DNA of 64,000 nt, from contig NZ_FMAF01000017.1 of NCBI RefSeq assembly GCF_900094565.1, positions 62,001 through 126,000 on the forward strand, given 5' to 3'. The position numbers and the translations under genes are program-made. This stretch comes from Martinezella lusitana. Its GTDB lineage: Bacteria > Pseudomonadota > Alphaproteobacteria > Rhizobiales > Rhizobiaceae. Position 1 is the stretch's first letter. Every line of letters starts with the position of its first letter. Under the pieces are notes generated by a model. It did not search any database. It saw only the letters and a list, made by a program, of their open reading frames with translations, and was not told where the DNA came from. This document shows, in pieces, positions 53,099-61,589 of the stretch.

Positions 53099-53965
53099 AT
53101 GATGCCGAACCGAGTTATAGACGCTCACCAGCATTTCTGGAATCTCGCGACGGGAACCTATCCATGGATGGCAGGCGATGAGTTGAAGCCGCTGCGTCGC
53201 GACTACGGCCCCGCCGAGCTGATGCCGCTGATGGCCGCGTCGGGCGTCGATGCAACCATTCTCGTGCAATGCCGCCACGATCTCGAAGAGACGCGCGATT
53301 TCCTGTCGATAGCCGACAAGTACAGCTTTGTCGCAGGTGTCGTTGGCTGGGTTGATCTGCAGGCCGAGGATATCGCTGAACAGCTAACGGCATGCCGGTT
53401 GCTTCCGGGCGGACAGCGTCTCGTCGGTATCCGTCATAATGTCCATGACGAACCGGATGCGGACTGGCTTCGCCGCCCTGCCGTTCATCGAGGCATTGCC
53501 GCAGTCTTCGAGGCAGGGCTCGCCTTCGATCTCCTGGTGCGCACGCGTGAGCTGCCCGCTGCAATAGATCTCGTGGGTCATTTTCCGAACGGACGTTTCG
53601 TGCTCGACCACATGGCCAAGCCGCCTATCGCGTCAGGCTTTTCGACCTCCTGGCATGCCGCCTTTAAGGAGTTGTCCGAACACGGCAACGTCTGGTGCAA
53701 GGTTTCCGGCCTCGTGACAGAGGCCAACTGCCATCGCGCGGCGCCCGTAGATTTTGACCCCTATATAAAGATCGCCCTCGAATGCTTCGGCCCCGACCGA
53801 GTGATCTTCGGCTCCGACTGGCCGGTTTCCACGCTGGCCGCCTCCTATGCCGAGGTCAAGGCCATTGCCTCCCGGCTGTCATCGACGGGGCCTGGCGTCG
53901 CCGATCGCTTCTTCGAGCGCAACGCAATCGACGCTTATCAACTTTCAATGGACGGAACGAAATGA
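53099..53965 (+). CDS. Amidohydrolase-2 family lactonase (fuconolactonase-like)
   Basis: A 288-residue TIM-barrel metal-dependent hydrolase. The N-terminal VIDAHQHFWN, FVAGVVGWVDLQ, GIRHNVHDEPD and the C-terminal VIFGSDWPVS motifs are those of L-fuconolactonase and related sugar lactonases. It would hydrolyse the lactone formed by the aldo-keto reductase encoded four bases upstream. The stop overlaps the next start (ATGA). Two Met codons at 53099 and 53102 are both possible starts. Confidence 0.9.
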   Translation: MMPNRVIDAHQHFWNLATGTYPWMAGDELKPLRRDYGPAELMPLMAASGVDATILVQCRHDLEETRDFLSIADKYSFVAGVVGWVDLQAEDIAEQLTACRLLPGGQRLVGIRHNVHDEPDADWLRRPAVHRGIAAVFEAGLAFDLLVRTRELPAAIDLVGHFPNGRFVLDHMAKPPIASGFSTSWHAAFKELSEHGNVWCKVSGLVTEANCHRAAPVDFDPYIKIALECFGPDRVIFGSDWPVSTLAASYAEVKAIASRLSSTGPGVADRFFERNAIDAYQLSMDGTK

Positions 53966-54546
53966 CCATCGATTTCAGAAACGGCACATGGCTGAACGCT
54001 CCTGCAAGCGCAGAGGCCCTTGACACTAGCCTGACCATGACAACAGACCAGAAGACTGATTTCTGGCGCGAGACCTATTACGGTTTCACTCGCGACAGCG
54101 GCCATTTCCTGGGCTTCCCTTCGGCGGACGGTTTCACGGCAAAGATCCGCATCCAGGGCGAGTTCCGGACGCTTTACGACCAGGCTGGCCTGATGGTCCG
54201 GATCGACGAAAAGCGCTGGGTCAAGACCGGCGTCGAATTCACCGATGGCGAGCTGTTCCTTAGCACGGTCATTACCGACGGCAAGTCGGACTGGTCGGTG
54301 TCGCAGCCCTTCAAAGAGCTTGAGGACTTCTACATTCGTATCACGCTTGCCAAGGGCGCGATGCGCGTCCAGGCATCGCGCGATGGCAGCTTCTGGCCGC
54401 TGCTTCGTCTCGCTCCCTTCCCCATCGCGGATACCTACCAAGTCGGCCCAACCGCCTGCACGCCAGAGCGTAGCGGCCTAAACATCCGCTTTTCGGAATT
54501 TGAGATCGGCCCGGCCATCACCAAAGACCTTCACGACCTGACCTGA
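53962..54546 (+). CDS. DUF1349-family protein
   Basis: A 194-residue cytoplasmic protein of the DUF1349 family, a concanavalin-like beta-sandwich. Segments such as FRTLYDQAGLMVRIDEKRWV, GVEFTDGELFLSTVIT and GPTACTPERSGLNIRF are typical. The function is unknown; homologues often lie in sugar operons and may be mutarotase- or lectin-like. The start at 53962 overlaps the lactonase stop. The frame open to 53782 overlaps the lactonase and is not used. Confidence 0.88.
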   Translation: MTIDFRNGTWLNAPASAEALDTSLTMTTDQKTDFWRETYYGFTRDSGHFLGFPSADGFTAKIRIQGEFRTLYDQAGLMVRIDEKRWVKTGVEFTDGELFLSTVITDGKSDWSVSQPFKELEDFYIRITLAKGAMRVQASRDGSFWPLLRLAPFPIADTYQVGPTACTPERSGLNIRFSEFEIGPAITKDLHDLT

Positions 54547-54555
54547 GGATTGACC

Positions 54556-54996
54556 ATGCTCATTGGTATCGACCCCATCCTGAATGCAGATATACTCCAC
54601 GCGCTTCGCGCGATGGGTCACGGCGACGAGATAGTGATTGCTGACGGAAGCTTTCCCGCCCAGACCCTTGCCAAGCGCCTAATTTGCATGGAGGCCGCCG
54701 ACCTTCCTCGCATGCTCAAAGCCGTGCTTTCTGTCATGCCGGTCGACGAATCCGAACCTGATCCAGTTGTCGGAATGGAGGTGATCGGCGAGCCCGATGC
54801 TATCGTCCCGGCCCATGAGGCAATCCAGAATGCGCTCGACACGCTTCCGGACGCGGCCATCAAGCTTACACGCGTTGAGCGCTTTGCATTCTATGAGCGG
54901 GCGAAAGAAGCCTTCGCCATTATTGCCACCGGTGAGACGCTGTTTTACGGCAACGTAATCATCCGAAAAGGGACTGTGAATCTAGCAGGTAACTGA
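54556..54996 (+). CDS. fucU: RbsD/FucU-family sugar mutarotase
   Basis: A 146-residue protein that interconverts sugar anomers, L-fucose for FucU. The sequence MLIGIDPILNADILHALRAMG and GHGDEIVIADGSFPA contains the family's His and Asp residues, and ERFAFYERAKEAFAII with the GETLFYGNVIIRKG end is characteristic of FucU rather than RbsD. ATG 54556 has GAGGA upstream. It supplies the anomer used by the aldo-keto reductase. Its presence is the strongest sequence hint that the sugar is L-fucose or a close relative. Confidence 0.9.
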   Translation: MLIGIDPILNADILHALRAMGHGDEIVIADGSFPAQTLAKRLICMEAADLPRMLKAVLSVMPVDESEPDPVVGMEVIGEPDAIVPAHEAIQNALDTLPDAAIKLTRVERFAFYERAKEAFAIIATGETLFYGNVIIRKGTVNLAGN

Positions 54997-55002
54997 TCAT
55001 TG

Positions 55003-55443
55003 ATGATCAGCAGCACTAAGCTTTTCCAGCAGGTAATTTATTTGATGATCAAAAAACTCACAGGCCTCCAACCAGGAGTATTAAGCATAACTCGGATTGT
55101 AATGGGACTTATAGTCTTCTCATTCGGGACCGCAAAAATATTTCATTTTCATGCTGGCGAGTTCATGCCTGCTTTCGGTTCACCGGAATGGGTTGCGGGC
55201 CTAATCGAACTTACCGTTGGGCTTTGCTTCCTGATCGGGGTCTTCACCCGACTATCCGCCTTCATTCTTTCCGGCCTCATGGCGGCCGCATACTTCACCG
55301 CGCACCTTCCTGTCAGTTTTTTTCCCACGGAAAACGGCGGTTACACCGCCGCCAGTTGGAGCTTTGTTTTTCTTTACTTTGCTACTTCGGGCGGCGGCCC
55401 AGCAAGTCTCGACGCTATGCTGTCAAAACGCGCAAACGGCTAA
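55003..55443 (+). CDS. DoxX-family membrane protein
   Basis: A DoxX-like protein of up to 146 residues with four hydrophobic segments (SITRIVMGLIVFSFGTAKIF, WVAGLIELTVGLCFLIGVF, LSAFILSGLMAAAYFTAHL, and one near the C-terminus). The motif EFMPAFGSPEWVAG is typical. Function is not established; homologues are often linked to redox balance. The start may be ATG 55003 or ATG 55045, which has AGGTAA upstream. It is last in the fucose-type unit. Confidence 0.83.
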   Translation: MISSTKLFQQVIYLMIKKLTGLQPGVLSITRIVMGLIVFSFGTAKIFHFHAGEFMPAFGSPEWVAGLIELTVGLCFLIGVFTRLSAFILSGLMAAAYFTAHLPVSFFPTENGGYTAASWSFVFLYFATSGGGPASLDAMLSKRANG

Positions 55444-55716
55444 CTGAGCCAAGCCAATTGGGCGTCAGCCGGACACCTGTGCGCAAAGCATTGATCCGTC
55501 TTGCCAGGACTTATCGACATCTTGCCGCAACGTGGGAGTTTTGTGGCGCCAATCAATATCGGCGATATCGAGGAAGCCCAGTTCGTCCGGGAGCGATTGG
55601 AGGTTGCGATAGTCAAGCGCTCGGGAGAAGATCCGGTTCCTTGTTCTCGATCCCACAGACGATCCCACAGTATTGGGCCAGAAGGGTCTTCAGATGAGCT
55701 TGATCGGGAAGGCTGA
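55444..55716 (+). pseudogene. GntR-family regulator, broken
   Basis: Two frames share a GntR gene. One encodes QLGVSRTPVRKALIRLA (recognition helix), the other, from about 55501, GLIDILPQRGSFVAPINIGDIEEAQFVRERLEVAIVKR (wing and start of the FCD domain) in separate segments. The shift lies at about 55505. The N-terminus and most of the FCD domain are missing. It was probably the regulator of the decayed ABC transporter that follows. Confidence 0.8.
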
Positions 55717-55885
55717 GATAACGACCCGATCCTTGAAATCTATGCTCCTGCGTTTGCTGTTTCGGCTTCTCAATGATTATGTCAGTTGACAACTCAACTA
55801 GCTTAAGCTTTATTGGCGATGAGTTGCGAACACAACTCGTGCGACCTGAGGAGTGCTCGCATAGACATGGATTTGGGAGGATCAC

Positions 55886-56169
55886 ATGCAAATCTTCACG
55901 CGTGCAGCCTTGGCGGCTGCTATTGCCGCGGTTTGTTCCAGCGTTAGTTCGGTCGACACAGTCGGGGTTGGCGCCATTGCGTAATTCTCAGGCCACCTCG
56001 CCATGTAAGGCAACCATTACGGGGAAGCCGTCGAGACCTATCTCGCTAGGCATGGAAAGCAGGCTGGCGAGCACAAGACCGAATCACCTACAAGGACGTC
56101 GGCGGCCCCAATCTTGGCCTTGAGAACCAGCAACTGCTGATCCGGGAAGAGACCGACCATCTGGGTTAG
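55886..56169 (+). pseudogene. Branched-chain/aromatic-acid ABC binding protein, broken
   Basis: After GGGAGG the ATG at 55886 begins a signal peptide (MQIFTRAALAAAIAAVCS) and the mature start DTVGVGAIA, which then hits a stop. The following bases in other frames give FSGHLAM, GNHYGEAVETYLARHGKQAG, then ITYKDVGGPNLGLENQQLLIRE in a third frame. These match LivJ-type periplasmic proteins. Several frameshifts and stops make it non-functional, and only the first quarter remains. Confidence 0.8.
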
Positions 56170-56189
56170 GCCAGGTACGCCAAATACGC

Positions 56190-56593
56190 GACATTTTTCC
56201 GTCACTCGCGGCGGAGGAAAATATCCCCTCAGTCCTACACGGAATCACGTCGCTCGTTGAAGCCTTTCCGAAACTGAAAGATCGCCGAAAGATTGGGGCA
56301 CGCAGCTTTCAAGGAGCGAGCAGCAGATGCTGGCATTGCGCGGACGCTGATGATGGCACCGGAAGTCGTGCTTCTCGACGAGTCACTCGAGGCGCTTGGG
56401 ATCATCCGCGATCGATCGATGCAAGTTTCCAAGCGCTGGCGGCGGATGGAAGACGAACCGTGGTGTCGAGCAACACGCCGCGGCGGCGTTGTGATCGCAA
56501 GCCTCGCCATCGTCATCACAGCGACGGGGAGCCGACGCGCTCAAAAGACGATCGAAACTACTGGGACGCCACATCGGCGTCGCTTACGCCTGA
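56190..56593 (+). pseudogene. LivF-type ABC ATP-binding protein, broken
   Basis: Fragments in successive frames read IFPSLAAEENI, VEAFPKLKDRRKIGARSF, then (after a shift near 56330) IARTLMMAPEVVLLDES (Walker B) and finally VEQHAAAAL and a C-terminal tail stopping at about 56593. This is the C-terminal half of a branched-chain-type ABC ATPase; Walker A is missing. Together with the preceding binding-protein remnant it shows that a Liv-type importer gene set decayed here. Confidence 0.8.
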
Positions 56594-56613
56594 CCTGCGG
56601 AGGAGGTAAACTC

Positions 56614-57837
56614 ATGAACATGATTGAAGGCCATATGACGTTCGAGCCATCCTCTGGCATCCCGGTATGGGACGTGGATCCATACGCTGAAGATGTGCTC
56701 CTCGATCCCGCAGCCTACTTTGCGGAGTTGCGTGCGCGGGGACCGCTCGTTTACATCTCGAAGTGGTCGGTCCTCGCAACGGGGCGTTACGAGGAGACGC
56801 GCGAGATCTTCTCCGATCACACACGTTTTGTCTCGTCCCGCGGCGTCGGTCTTAACGACTTCAAGTGTGGCAAGCCCTGGCGACCACCATCGATCATATT
56901 GGAAGTCGATCCGCCGGATCATACGAAGACGCGCAAAGTCATGGCGCGTGCGTTGTCGCCAAAGGCAATCGCCGGATTGAAGGATGAGTTTCGTCAGAAT
57001 GCCGAGATGATCATCGACGGTTTGATCGAGCGCGATAGCTTCGAGGCTGTCGCCGATTTGGCCGAAGCCTTCCCCGTCGCGGTATTCCCGAAAGCTGTCG
57101 GCATGCTGGACAGTGATCGGCGTAAGCTCGTCGATTACGGGGCCATGGTATTCAACGCGCTGGGTCCCGATAACAAGTTCAGGCGCAACGCGATGGCAAT
57201 GGCTCCGGACATCGTGCCGTGGATTTCGGCCGCCTGCGCTCGCGACCGCCTGACCAAGAATGGACTGGGCGCATTGATCTACAGCGCAGCGGACGATGGC
57301 GAGGTGACGGAAGACGAAGCAGCCATGCTTGTTCGCTCATTCCTCTCCGCCGGCGTGGATACCACCGTCACGGGGATCGGCAACGCCTTGTGGTGTCTGG
57401 CATCCAATCTTGACGAATACGAAAAGCTGAAAGCAGATCACTCTCTGGCGCGTGCATGCTTCGAAGAGGTTCTTCGCTTTACGTCGCCCGTCCATACGTT
57501 TGCTCGCACGGCCAATCAGGATACCGAGGTCGCGGGTCACTTTGTTGGCGAGGGAACCAAGATCCTGTGTGTCTTAGCGTCCGCAAATCTGGACCCACAG
57601 AAATGGGGCGATCCGGAAGTCTTCCGGATCGATCGAAAGCCCGTAGGTCACATGGCTTTCGGAGCAGGCATTCATGGCTGCGTTGGCCAGAACTTGGCGC
57701 GTCTTGAACTGGAAACTGTTCTCACTGTTCTCGTCGAGAAGGTCGCACGCGTGGAGTTCGCCGGCGAGGCCGTATGGCGCCCCAACAATGCCATCCACGC
57801 GCTCGACCGCATGCCGCTTCGTTTCATTGCTAGATAG
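56614..57837 (+). CDS. Cytochrome P450, CYP199A-like
   Basis: A 407-residue soluble P450. The heme-ligand Cys is C356 in FGAGIHGCVGQNLARLE. The I-helix oxygen motif is SAGVDTTVTG and the K-helix ExxR is EEVLRF. FVSSRGVGLNDFK, KPWRPPSIILEVDPPDHTKTR and the AFPVAVFPKAVG segment closely resemble Rhodopseudomonas CYP199A enzymes, which O-demethylate para-substituted benzoates such as 4-methoxybenzoate. AGGAGGTAAACTC precedes the ATG at 56614; the frame open upstream runs through the livF remnant. It is the first gene of a complete three-component system with its own ferredoxin and reductase. Confidence 0.94.
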   Translation: MNMIEGHMTFEPSSGIPVWDVDPYAEDVLLDPAAYFAELRARGPLVYISKWSVLATGRYEETREIFSDHTRFVSSRGVGLNDFKCGKPWRPPSIILEVDPPDHTKTRKVMARALSPKAIAGLKDEFRQNAEMIIDGLIERDSFEAVADLAEAFPVAVFPKAVGMLDSDRRKLVDYGAMVFNALGPDNKFRRNAMAMAPDIVPWISAACARDRLTKNGLGALIYSAADDGEVTEDEAAMLVRSFLSAGVDTTVTGIGNALWCLASNLDEYEKLKADHSLARACFEEVLRFTSPVHTFARTANQDTEVAGHFVGEGTKILCVLASANLDPQKWGDPEVFRIDRKPVGHMAFGAGIHGCVGQNLARLELETVLTVLVEKVARVEFAGEAVWRPNNAIHALDRMPLRFIAR

Positions 57838-57844
57838 GGCTGCC

Positions 57845-58168
57845 ATGACTAAGATTTTGTTTATCTCCCACGACGGCAGGGAAACTGCCGTGGACGCCGC
57901 CGACGGAGACAATGTCATGCGGGCGGCACTTGCCAATGACGTAGATGGCATCGTCGCCGAATGCGGCGGATCAATGATGTGCGCCACCTGCCATTGCTAT
58001 GTTGATGAAGCATGGTTGGAGGCAGTCGGCGATCGTGCCGATGGTGAAGAGGATATGTTGGAGAGCGCTGCCTGCGAAGTGAAGCAGACAAGCCGCCTTT
58101 CCTGTCAGATCCGCCTACGGCCGGAGCTTGATGGTCTCATCATTCACCTGCCGGAGAGCCAGACATGA
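57845..58168 (+). CDS. [2Fe-2S] ferredoxin of the P450 system
   Basis: A 107-residue vertebrate/putidaredoxin-type ferredoxin. The cluster ligands are C40, C46, C49 and C87 (ECGGSMMCATCHCYV and RLSCQIRL). It transfers electrons from the reductase encoded next to the P450. The start at 57845 lies seven bases after the P450 stop and its stop overlaps the reductase start. It corresponds to HaPux in the Rhodopseudomonas CYP199A4 system. Confidence 0.94.
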   Translation: MTKILFISHDGRETAVDAADGDNVMRAALANDVDGIVAECGGSMMCATCHCYVDEAWLEAVGDRADGEEDMLESAACEVKQTSRLSCQIRLRPELDGLIIHLPESQT

Positions 58169-59400
58169 GCCATGGGGTCGTCATCATCGGAACCGGCCAG
58201 GGCGGCTTCCAATTGGCTTCCAGCTTGCGGCAGGAAGGATATAGATTGCCGATCACCATGATCGGCGATGAGGAAGCCCTCCCCTACCAGCGACCACCTC
58301 TTTCCAAGTCATATCTGAAGGACGGGCGTGCCGAGCTCGTACAACTACGACCGGCGAGCTTCTTTGAGCGAAGCGAGATCGAGCTGATAGCGCCAGAGCG
58401 GGTGATCGGCATCAACAGATCGTCCCAAACAGTTGAGACTTCGACAGGCAGGACTGTGCCTTATCAAGATTTGATCCTTGCCACCGGTGCGCGCAACTTT
58501 GTACCTCCCATACCGGCGTTGGACGCCGGTAATGTCTACAGTCTCAAAACGACAGGGGACGCGGACCGGCTCCGCGATGCTCTCACCGTACCACGGAAGG
58601 TGATCGTCATCGGTGGGGGCTTCATCGGCCTCGAATTTGCTGCGGTCGCTGTCGCTGCCGGTCACCACGTCACAGTGGTTGAAGCGGCATCAAGGCTTAT
58701 GGCGCGAGCGGTTTCGGAAGCAATGTCTGAGACATTTCGCAGATATCATGAGCAAATCGGCACCGAACTCATCTTGGGTGCCTCCGTGGTCGAAGTCGAA
58801 ACAGGTCACAATGGTCTGGCATGCGGCGTCCGGCTTTCCGACAGTCGCAGTATCAAAGGCGACATGATCCTGCTTGCCGCAGGCGTCCGTCCCAACACTG
58901 AGCTCGCCGAAACTGCAGGTCTTCAGGTTAACAACGGGATCGTGGTCGACAGAGCACTGATGACGGCGGACGCATCAATTTCGGCTTTGGGCGATTGTGC
59001 AGCCTTTCCCTGCCCCACTTCAGGGACCCTCATAAGGCTTGAATCGGTACAGGCAGCAACCGATCACGCCCGTACCATCGCCATGCGGATTACCGGCAAG
59101 AGCATGGCGTACAACGCCTTGCCTTGGTTCTGGAGCGACCAAGGAAGCCTGAAGCTCCAGATTGCAGGTCTCGGTCAGTCGGCGGACGATGACGTCTCGG
59201 TGGAACGGCCAGGTGGGCGACAGCTTGTTTTTCGGTTCAAGATGGGCAAATTAGTGTGCCTTGAGACAATCAATGCCGCGGGCGAACATATGGCCGCAAG
59301 ACAGCTTCTTCGACATCCGAATGGTGTGTCGCTGGACGCGCTCGCAGCTCGGGACTTCGACATTGTCGGCCTAGCAAAGGCGCTGAAAGAAACTGCCTGA
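58165..59400 (+). CDS. NADH-dependent ferredoxin reductase of the P450 system
   Basis: A 411-residue FAD protein of the putidaredoxin reductase type. The FAD motif is VVIIGTGQGGFQLASSL, the NADH motif VIVIGGGFIGLEFAAVAVAAG near residues 146-166, and the C-terminal FAD-contacting segment SALGDCAAFP is present, followed by LESVQAATDHARTIA. The start overlaps the ferredoxin stop (ATGA) and the stop overlaps the MarR start. It matches HaPuR-like reductases by context. Confidence 0.94.
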   Translation: MSHGVVIIGTGQGGFQLASSLRQEGYRLPITMIGDEEALPYQRPPLSKSYLKDGRAELVQLRPASFFERSEIELIAPERVIGINRSSQTVETSTGRTVPYQDLILATGARNFVPPIPALDAGNVYSLKTTGDADRLRDALTVPRKVIVIGGGFIGLEFAAVAVAAGHHVTVVEAASRLMARAVSEAMSETFRRYHEQIGTELILGASVVEVETGHNGLACGVRLSDSRSIKGDMILLAAGVRPNTELAETAGLQVNNGIVVDRALMTADASISALGDCAAFPCPTSGTLIRLESVQAATDHARTIAMRITGKSMAYNALPWFWSDQGSLKLQIAGLGQSADDDVSVERPGGRQLVFRFKMGKLVCLETINAAGEHMAARQLLRHPNGVSLDALAARDFDIVGLAKALKETA

Positions 59401-59936
59401 TGGATCGAAATGAGATGCGCGAGAAGCTTCAAGGTGCCGAACCCGATGCGATTTGCCCTGAGGCCCGGATCTCCCACCCGACAACGCTACGAGACGGGGT
59501 CGAGATTCTCGACATCACCAACTACATCCCGTTCTTTCTCTCGAGCATCAACAATGCGCTCTCGCGTGGTGCGTCGGCTATATATCGTGAACGATTTGGC
59601 ATTGGCATTACGGAGTGGCGGACGATCGCGATGCTTGCCGTAGAACCCGAAATCACGGCCGCAAGGATCTGTGAGGTCGTGAATCTGGACAAAGCTGCAG
59701 CCAGTCGTGCTTTGGCGACGCTCGATGAAATGGGCTTGCTCGGTTCGGTCACGTCGGAAAAGGACCCTCGTAAGCGGATCTGGTGGCTTAACGATAAAGG
59801 CTACGAACTCCACGCAACGGTCATCCGCATTGCCCTGGCGCGAGAAGACGCGCTGATAAAAGGCGTTGACCCGCAAGACCTCGAAGCAGCTATTCGCGCA
59901 ATGCGGATCATGATGAGGAACGTGAGAACGATTTAG
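59400..59936 (+). CDS. MarR-family regulator of the P450 operon
   Basis: A 178-residue winged-helix protein. The DNA-binding region includes ITAARICEVVNLDKAAASRALATLDEMGLL and the wing SEKDPRKRIWWLNDKG. The ATG at 59400 overlaps the reductase stop (TGATG), so it belongs to the P450 operon. MarR proteins next to aromatic monooxygenases usually repress them until the aromatic acid or its CoA ester binds. The N-terminal 35 residues, ahead of the usual MarR start, are extra. Confidence 0.9.
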   Translation: MDRNEMREKLQGAEPDAICPEARISHPTTLRDGVEILDITNYIPFFLSSINNALSRGASAIYRERFGIGITEWRTIAMLAVEPEITAARICEVVNLDKAAASRALATLDEMGLLGSVTSEKDPRKRIWWLNDKGYELHATVIRIALAREDALIKGVDPQDLEAAIRAMRIMMRNVRTI

Positions 59937-59980
59937 AAGCGAGTGAGACACCTGCTTTTGGTCTTAAGCAGATGCGGACG

Positions 59981-60799
59981 GGTGGCGTCGCCTTAACCGG
60001 CTGGTTGGAGCTGACTTGATATTGGGGTTTTCATGACCGAAGCCCCGCATACCCACTTCAGACGCCACCGGTTTCCTGCTGAGATCATTGCCCATGCGGT
60101 ATGGCTCTATTATCGGTTCCCGCTGAGCCTTCGCGACGTCGAAGATCTGTTGGCTGAGCGCGGCATCTCCGTCACGTTTCAGACCGTCGCGGAATGGGCG
60201 GCGAAATTCGGCTTGAAGTTCGCTCATCAGCTCCGGCGCCGCACACGAGGCCACTTTGCCGACAAGTGGCAACTCGATGAGATGGTGGTGACGATCAAGG
60301 GAGAGAGGTACTGGCTGTGGCGCGCCGTCGATGCAAACGGTTACGTCCTCGATGCCCTGCTTCAAAGCCGAAGGAACAAGGCAGCAGCGCTACGTCTGAT
60401 GCGCAAGCTGCTCAAGAGCCAAAGTACCACCCCGCGGGTGCTGGTGACTGACAAGCTGCGTTCCTATTCGGCGGCAAAGGCCGAGTTGATGCCGGGCGTA
60501 GAGCATCGCTCGCACAAGTGATTGAACAACCGTGCCGAAAATTCTCATTTGCCGCTACGGCGCCGAGAGCGGCGAATGATGCGCTTTAAGTCAGCGCGGC
60601 AATGTCAACGTTTCATCTCGGTCCATGGCCATGTCGCCAACCTCTTTCAGCTTCACCGGAAACATCTCTCTGCCGCAGACCACCGCCAGCTCCGCGCCAC
60701 CGCCATCACCACTTGGCGTGAAATCGCATTGTCGACTGTCCTATGAAATGCGCCTGACAAGCACTCAAGACGTCGGCGATCGGTTAAGGCGACGCCACC
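59981..60799 (+). mobile_element. IS6-family insertion sequence (IS26-like), defective
   Basis: A 19-bp perfect terminal inverted repeat bounds the element: GGTGGCGTCGCCTTAACCG at 59981-59999 and its inverse CGGTTAAGGCGACGCCACC at 60781-60799. The length (819 bp) and single transposase gene match the IS6 family. The flanking 8-base sequences (TGCGGACG and GCCTCAAA) do not match, so there is no visible target duplication. This can follow recombination between two IS6 copies, which often rearrange plasmids. Confidence 0.9.
60033..60746 (+). pseudogene. IS6-family transposase with an internal stop codon
   Basis: The frame starts MTEAPHTHFRRHRFPAEII with the N-terminal helix-turn-helix region (LSLRDVEDLLAERGI). 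The first two catalytic Asp are present (WQLDEMVV and LVTDKLRSY). The frame meets TGA at 60519-60521, where the family has a Gly codon (HRSHKGLNNRAENSH); a single G-to-T change from GGA explains it. After the stop the same frame continues with LNNRAENSHLPLRRRERRM, including the catalytic Glu, to 60746. The gene is therefore cut between the second Asp and Glu. Confidence 0.9.
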
Positions 60800-60851
60800 G
60801 CCTCAAATCCAACTAGGAGTGGAGGTTTGTGATCAGTTAGTCGGTGGCAAG

Positions 60852-61487
60852 CTACCAGTGTAGCCACCGATGCCCGGAAAAAAATCCAATGGTTGCAACC
60901 AGCATTATAGCAAGTGGATACCAGGCAGCGACGAACAAAGGACTGTCGTCGAAGCAATTCGAAGCATAGAGGGTGGCAGCAATGCCCGCCGATGCCAAAC
61001 CGGCAACGGCGCCGGCAATACCGGGGCTTTCGGGAGCGCCATTTCGCATCGCAAGAAAAAGGGGAACGGCCGGAAAAAGCGACAGGGCAGGAATAATCGT
61101 TATACAATGCAGCGCATTGTGGCCGATCAATTTTTCAGTCCAATCTGAAGCGGGGGTCACGTAGAGCTCAACCGCCACCGCGCCGAGAAGTAGTGCAGGC
61201 GCAACCAACAGAAACCAGCGCCGGCCACCTGGATTACTTCCTGGCCGTATCGTCGCTCCAATGAGCGAAACCGCGGCTCCGAATAGAGACAGGGTCACGA
61301 AAAACTTAAAAATAAATCTGACGGTCTCGACGGCGTGTCCAATGTCATGTCTAAACCCCAACGTCGAGAAAAATGCGATCGCTGCGAGAAAGGCGCCGCC
61401 GGTGGTTGCGATGAACAACGCCCTGGAGATGTTAACGGGACGACGGGTATCTTCCGATATCAGATTTATCAGGTCTTCCGTCTTCAC
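60852..61487 (-). CDS. NrsF/DUF1109-family membrane protein, second copy
   Basis: A 211-residue integral membrane protein with about six hydrophobic segments. NrsF proteins are anti-sigma factors that hold ECF sigma factors of the SigF/EcfG-like group at the membrane. The C-terminal motif GIAATLYASNCFDDSPLFVAAWYPLAI is characteristic and contains the conserved Cys. HNALHCITIIPAL carries a second. It is closely similar to the copy at 63172-63807 but stands downstream of the aminotransferase without its own sigma gene. The gap to the aminotransferase is 102 bases. Confidence 0.88.
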   Translation of the reverse strand: MKTEDLINLISEDTRRPVNISRALFIATTGGAFLAAIAFFSTLGFRHDIGHAVETVRFIFKFFVTLSLFGAAVSLIGATIRPGSNPGGRRWFLLVAPALLLGAVAVELYVTPASDWTEKLIGHNALHCITIIPALSLFPAVPLFLAMRNGAPESPGIAGAVAGLASAGIAATLYASNCFDDSPLFVAAWYPLAIMLVATIGFFSGHRWLHW

Positions 61488-61589
61488 ACCAACACACTCC
61501 TAACTTCAAATGTTAGACCAGCCAGTTGCTTATATGGCGTCGCCGGTCCGGTCGATCAATCACTCGGCTGCGCCATTTAGCCGCCAGAC

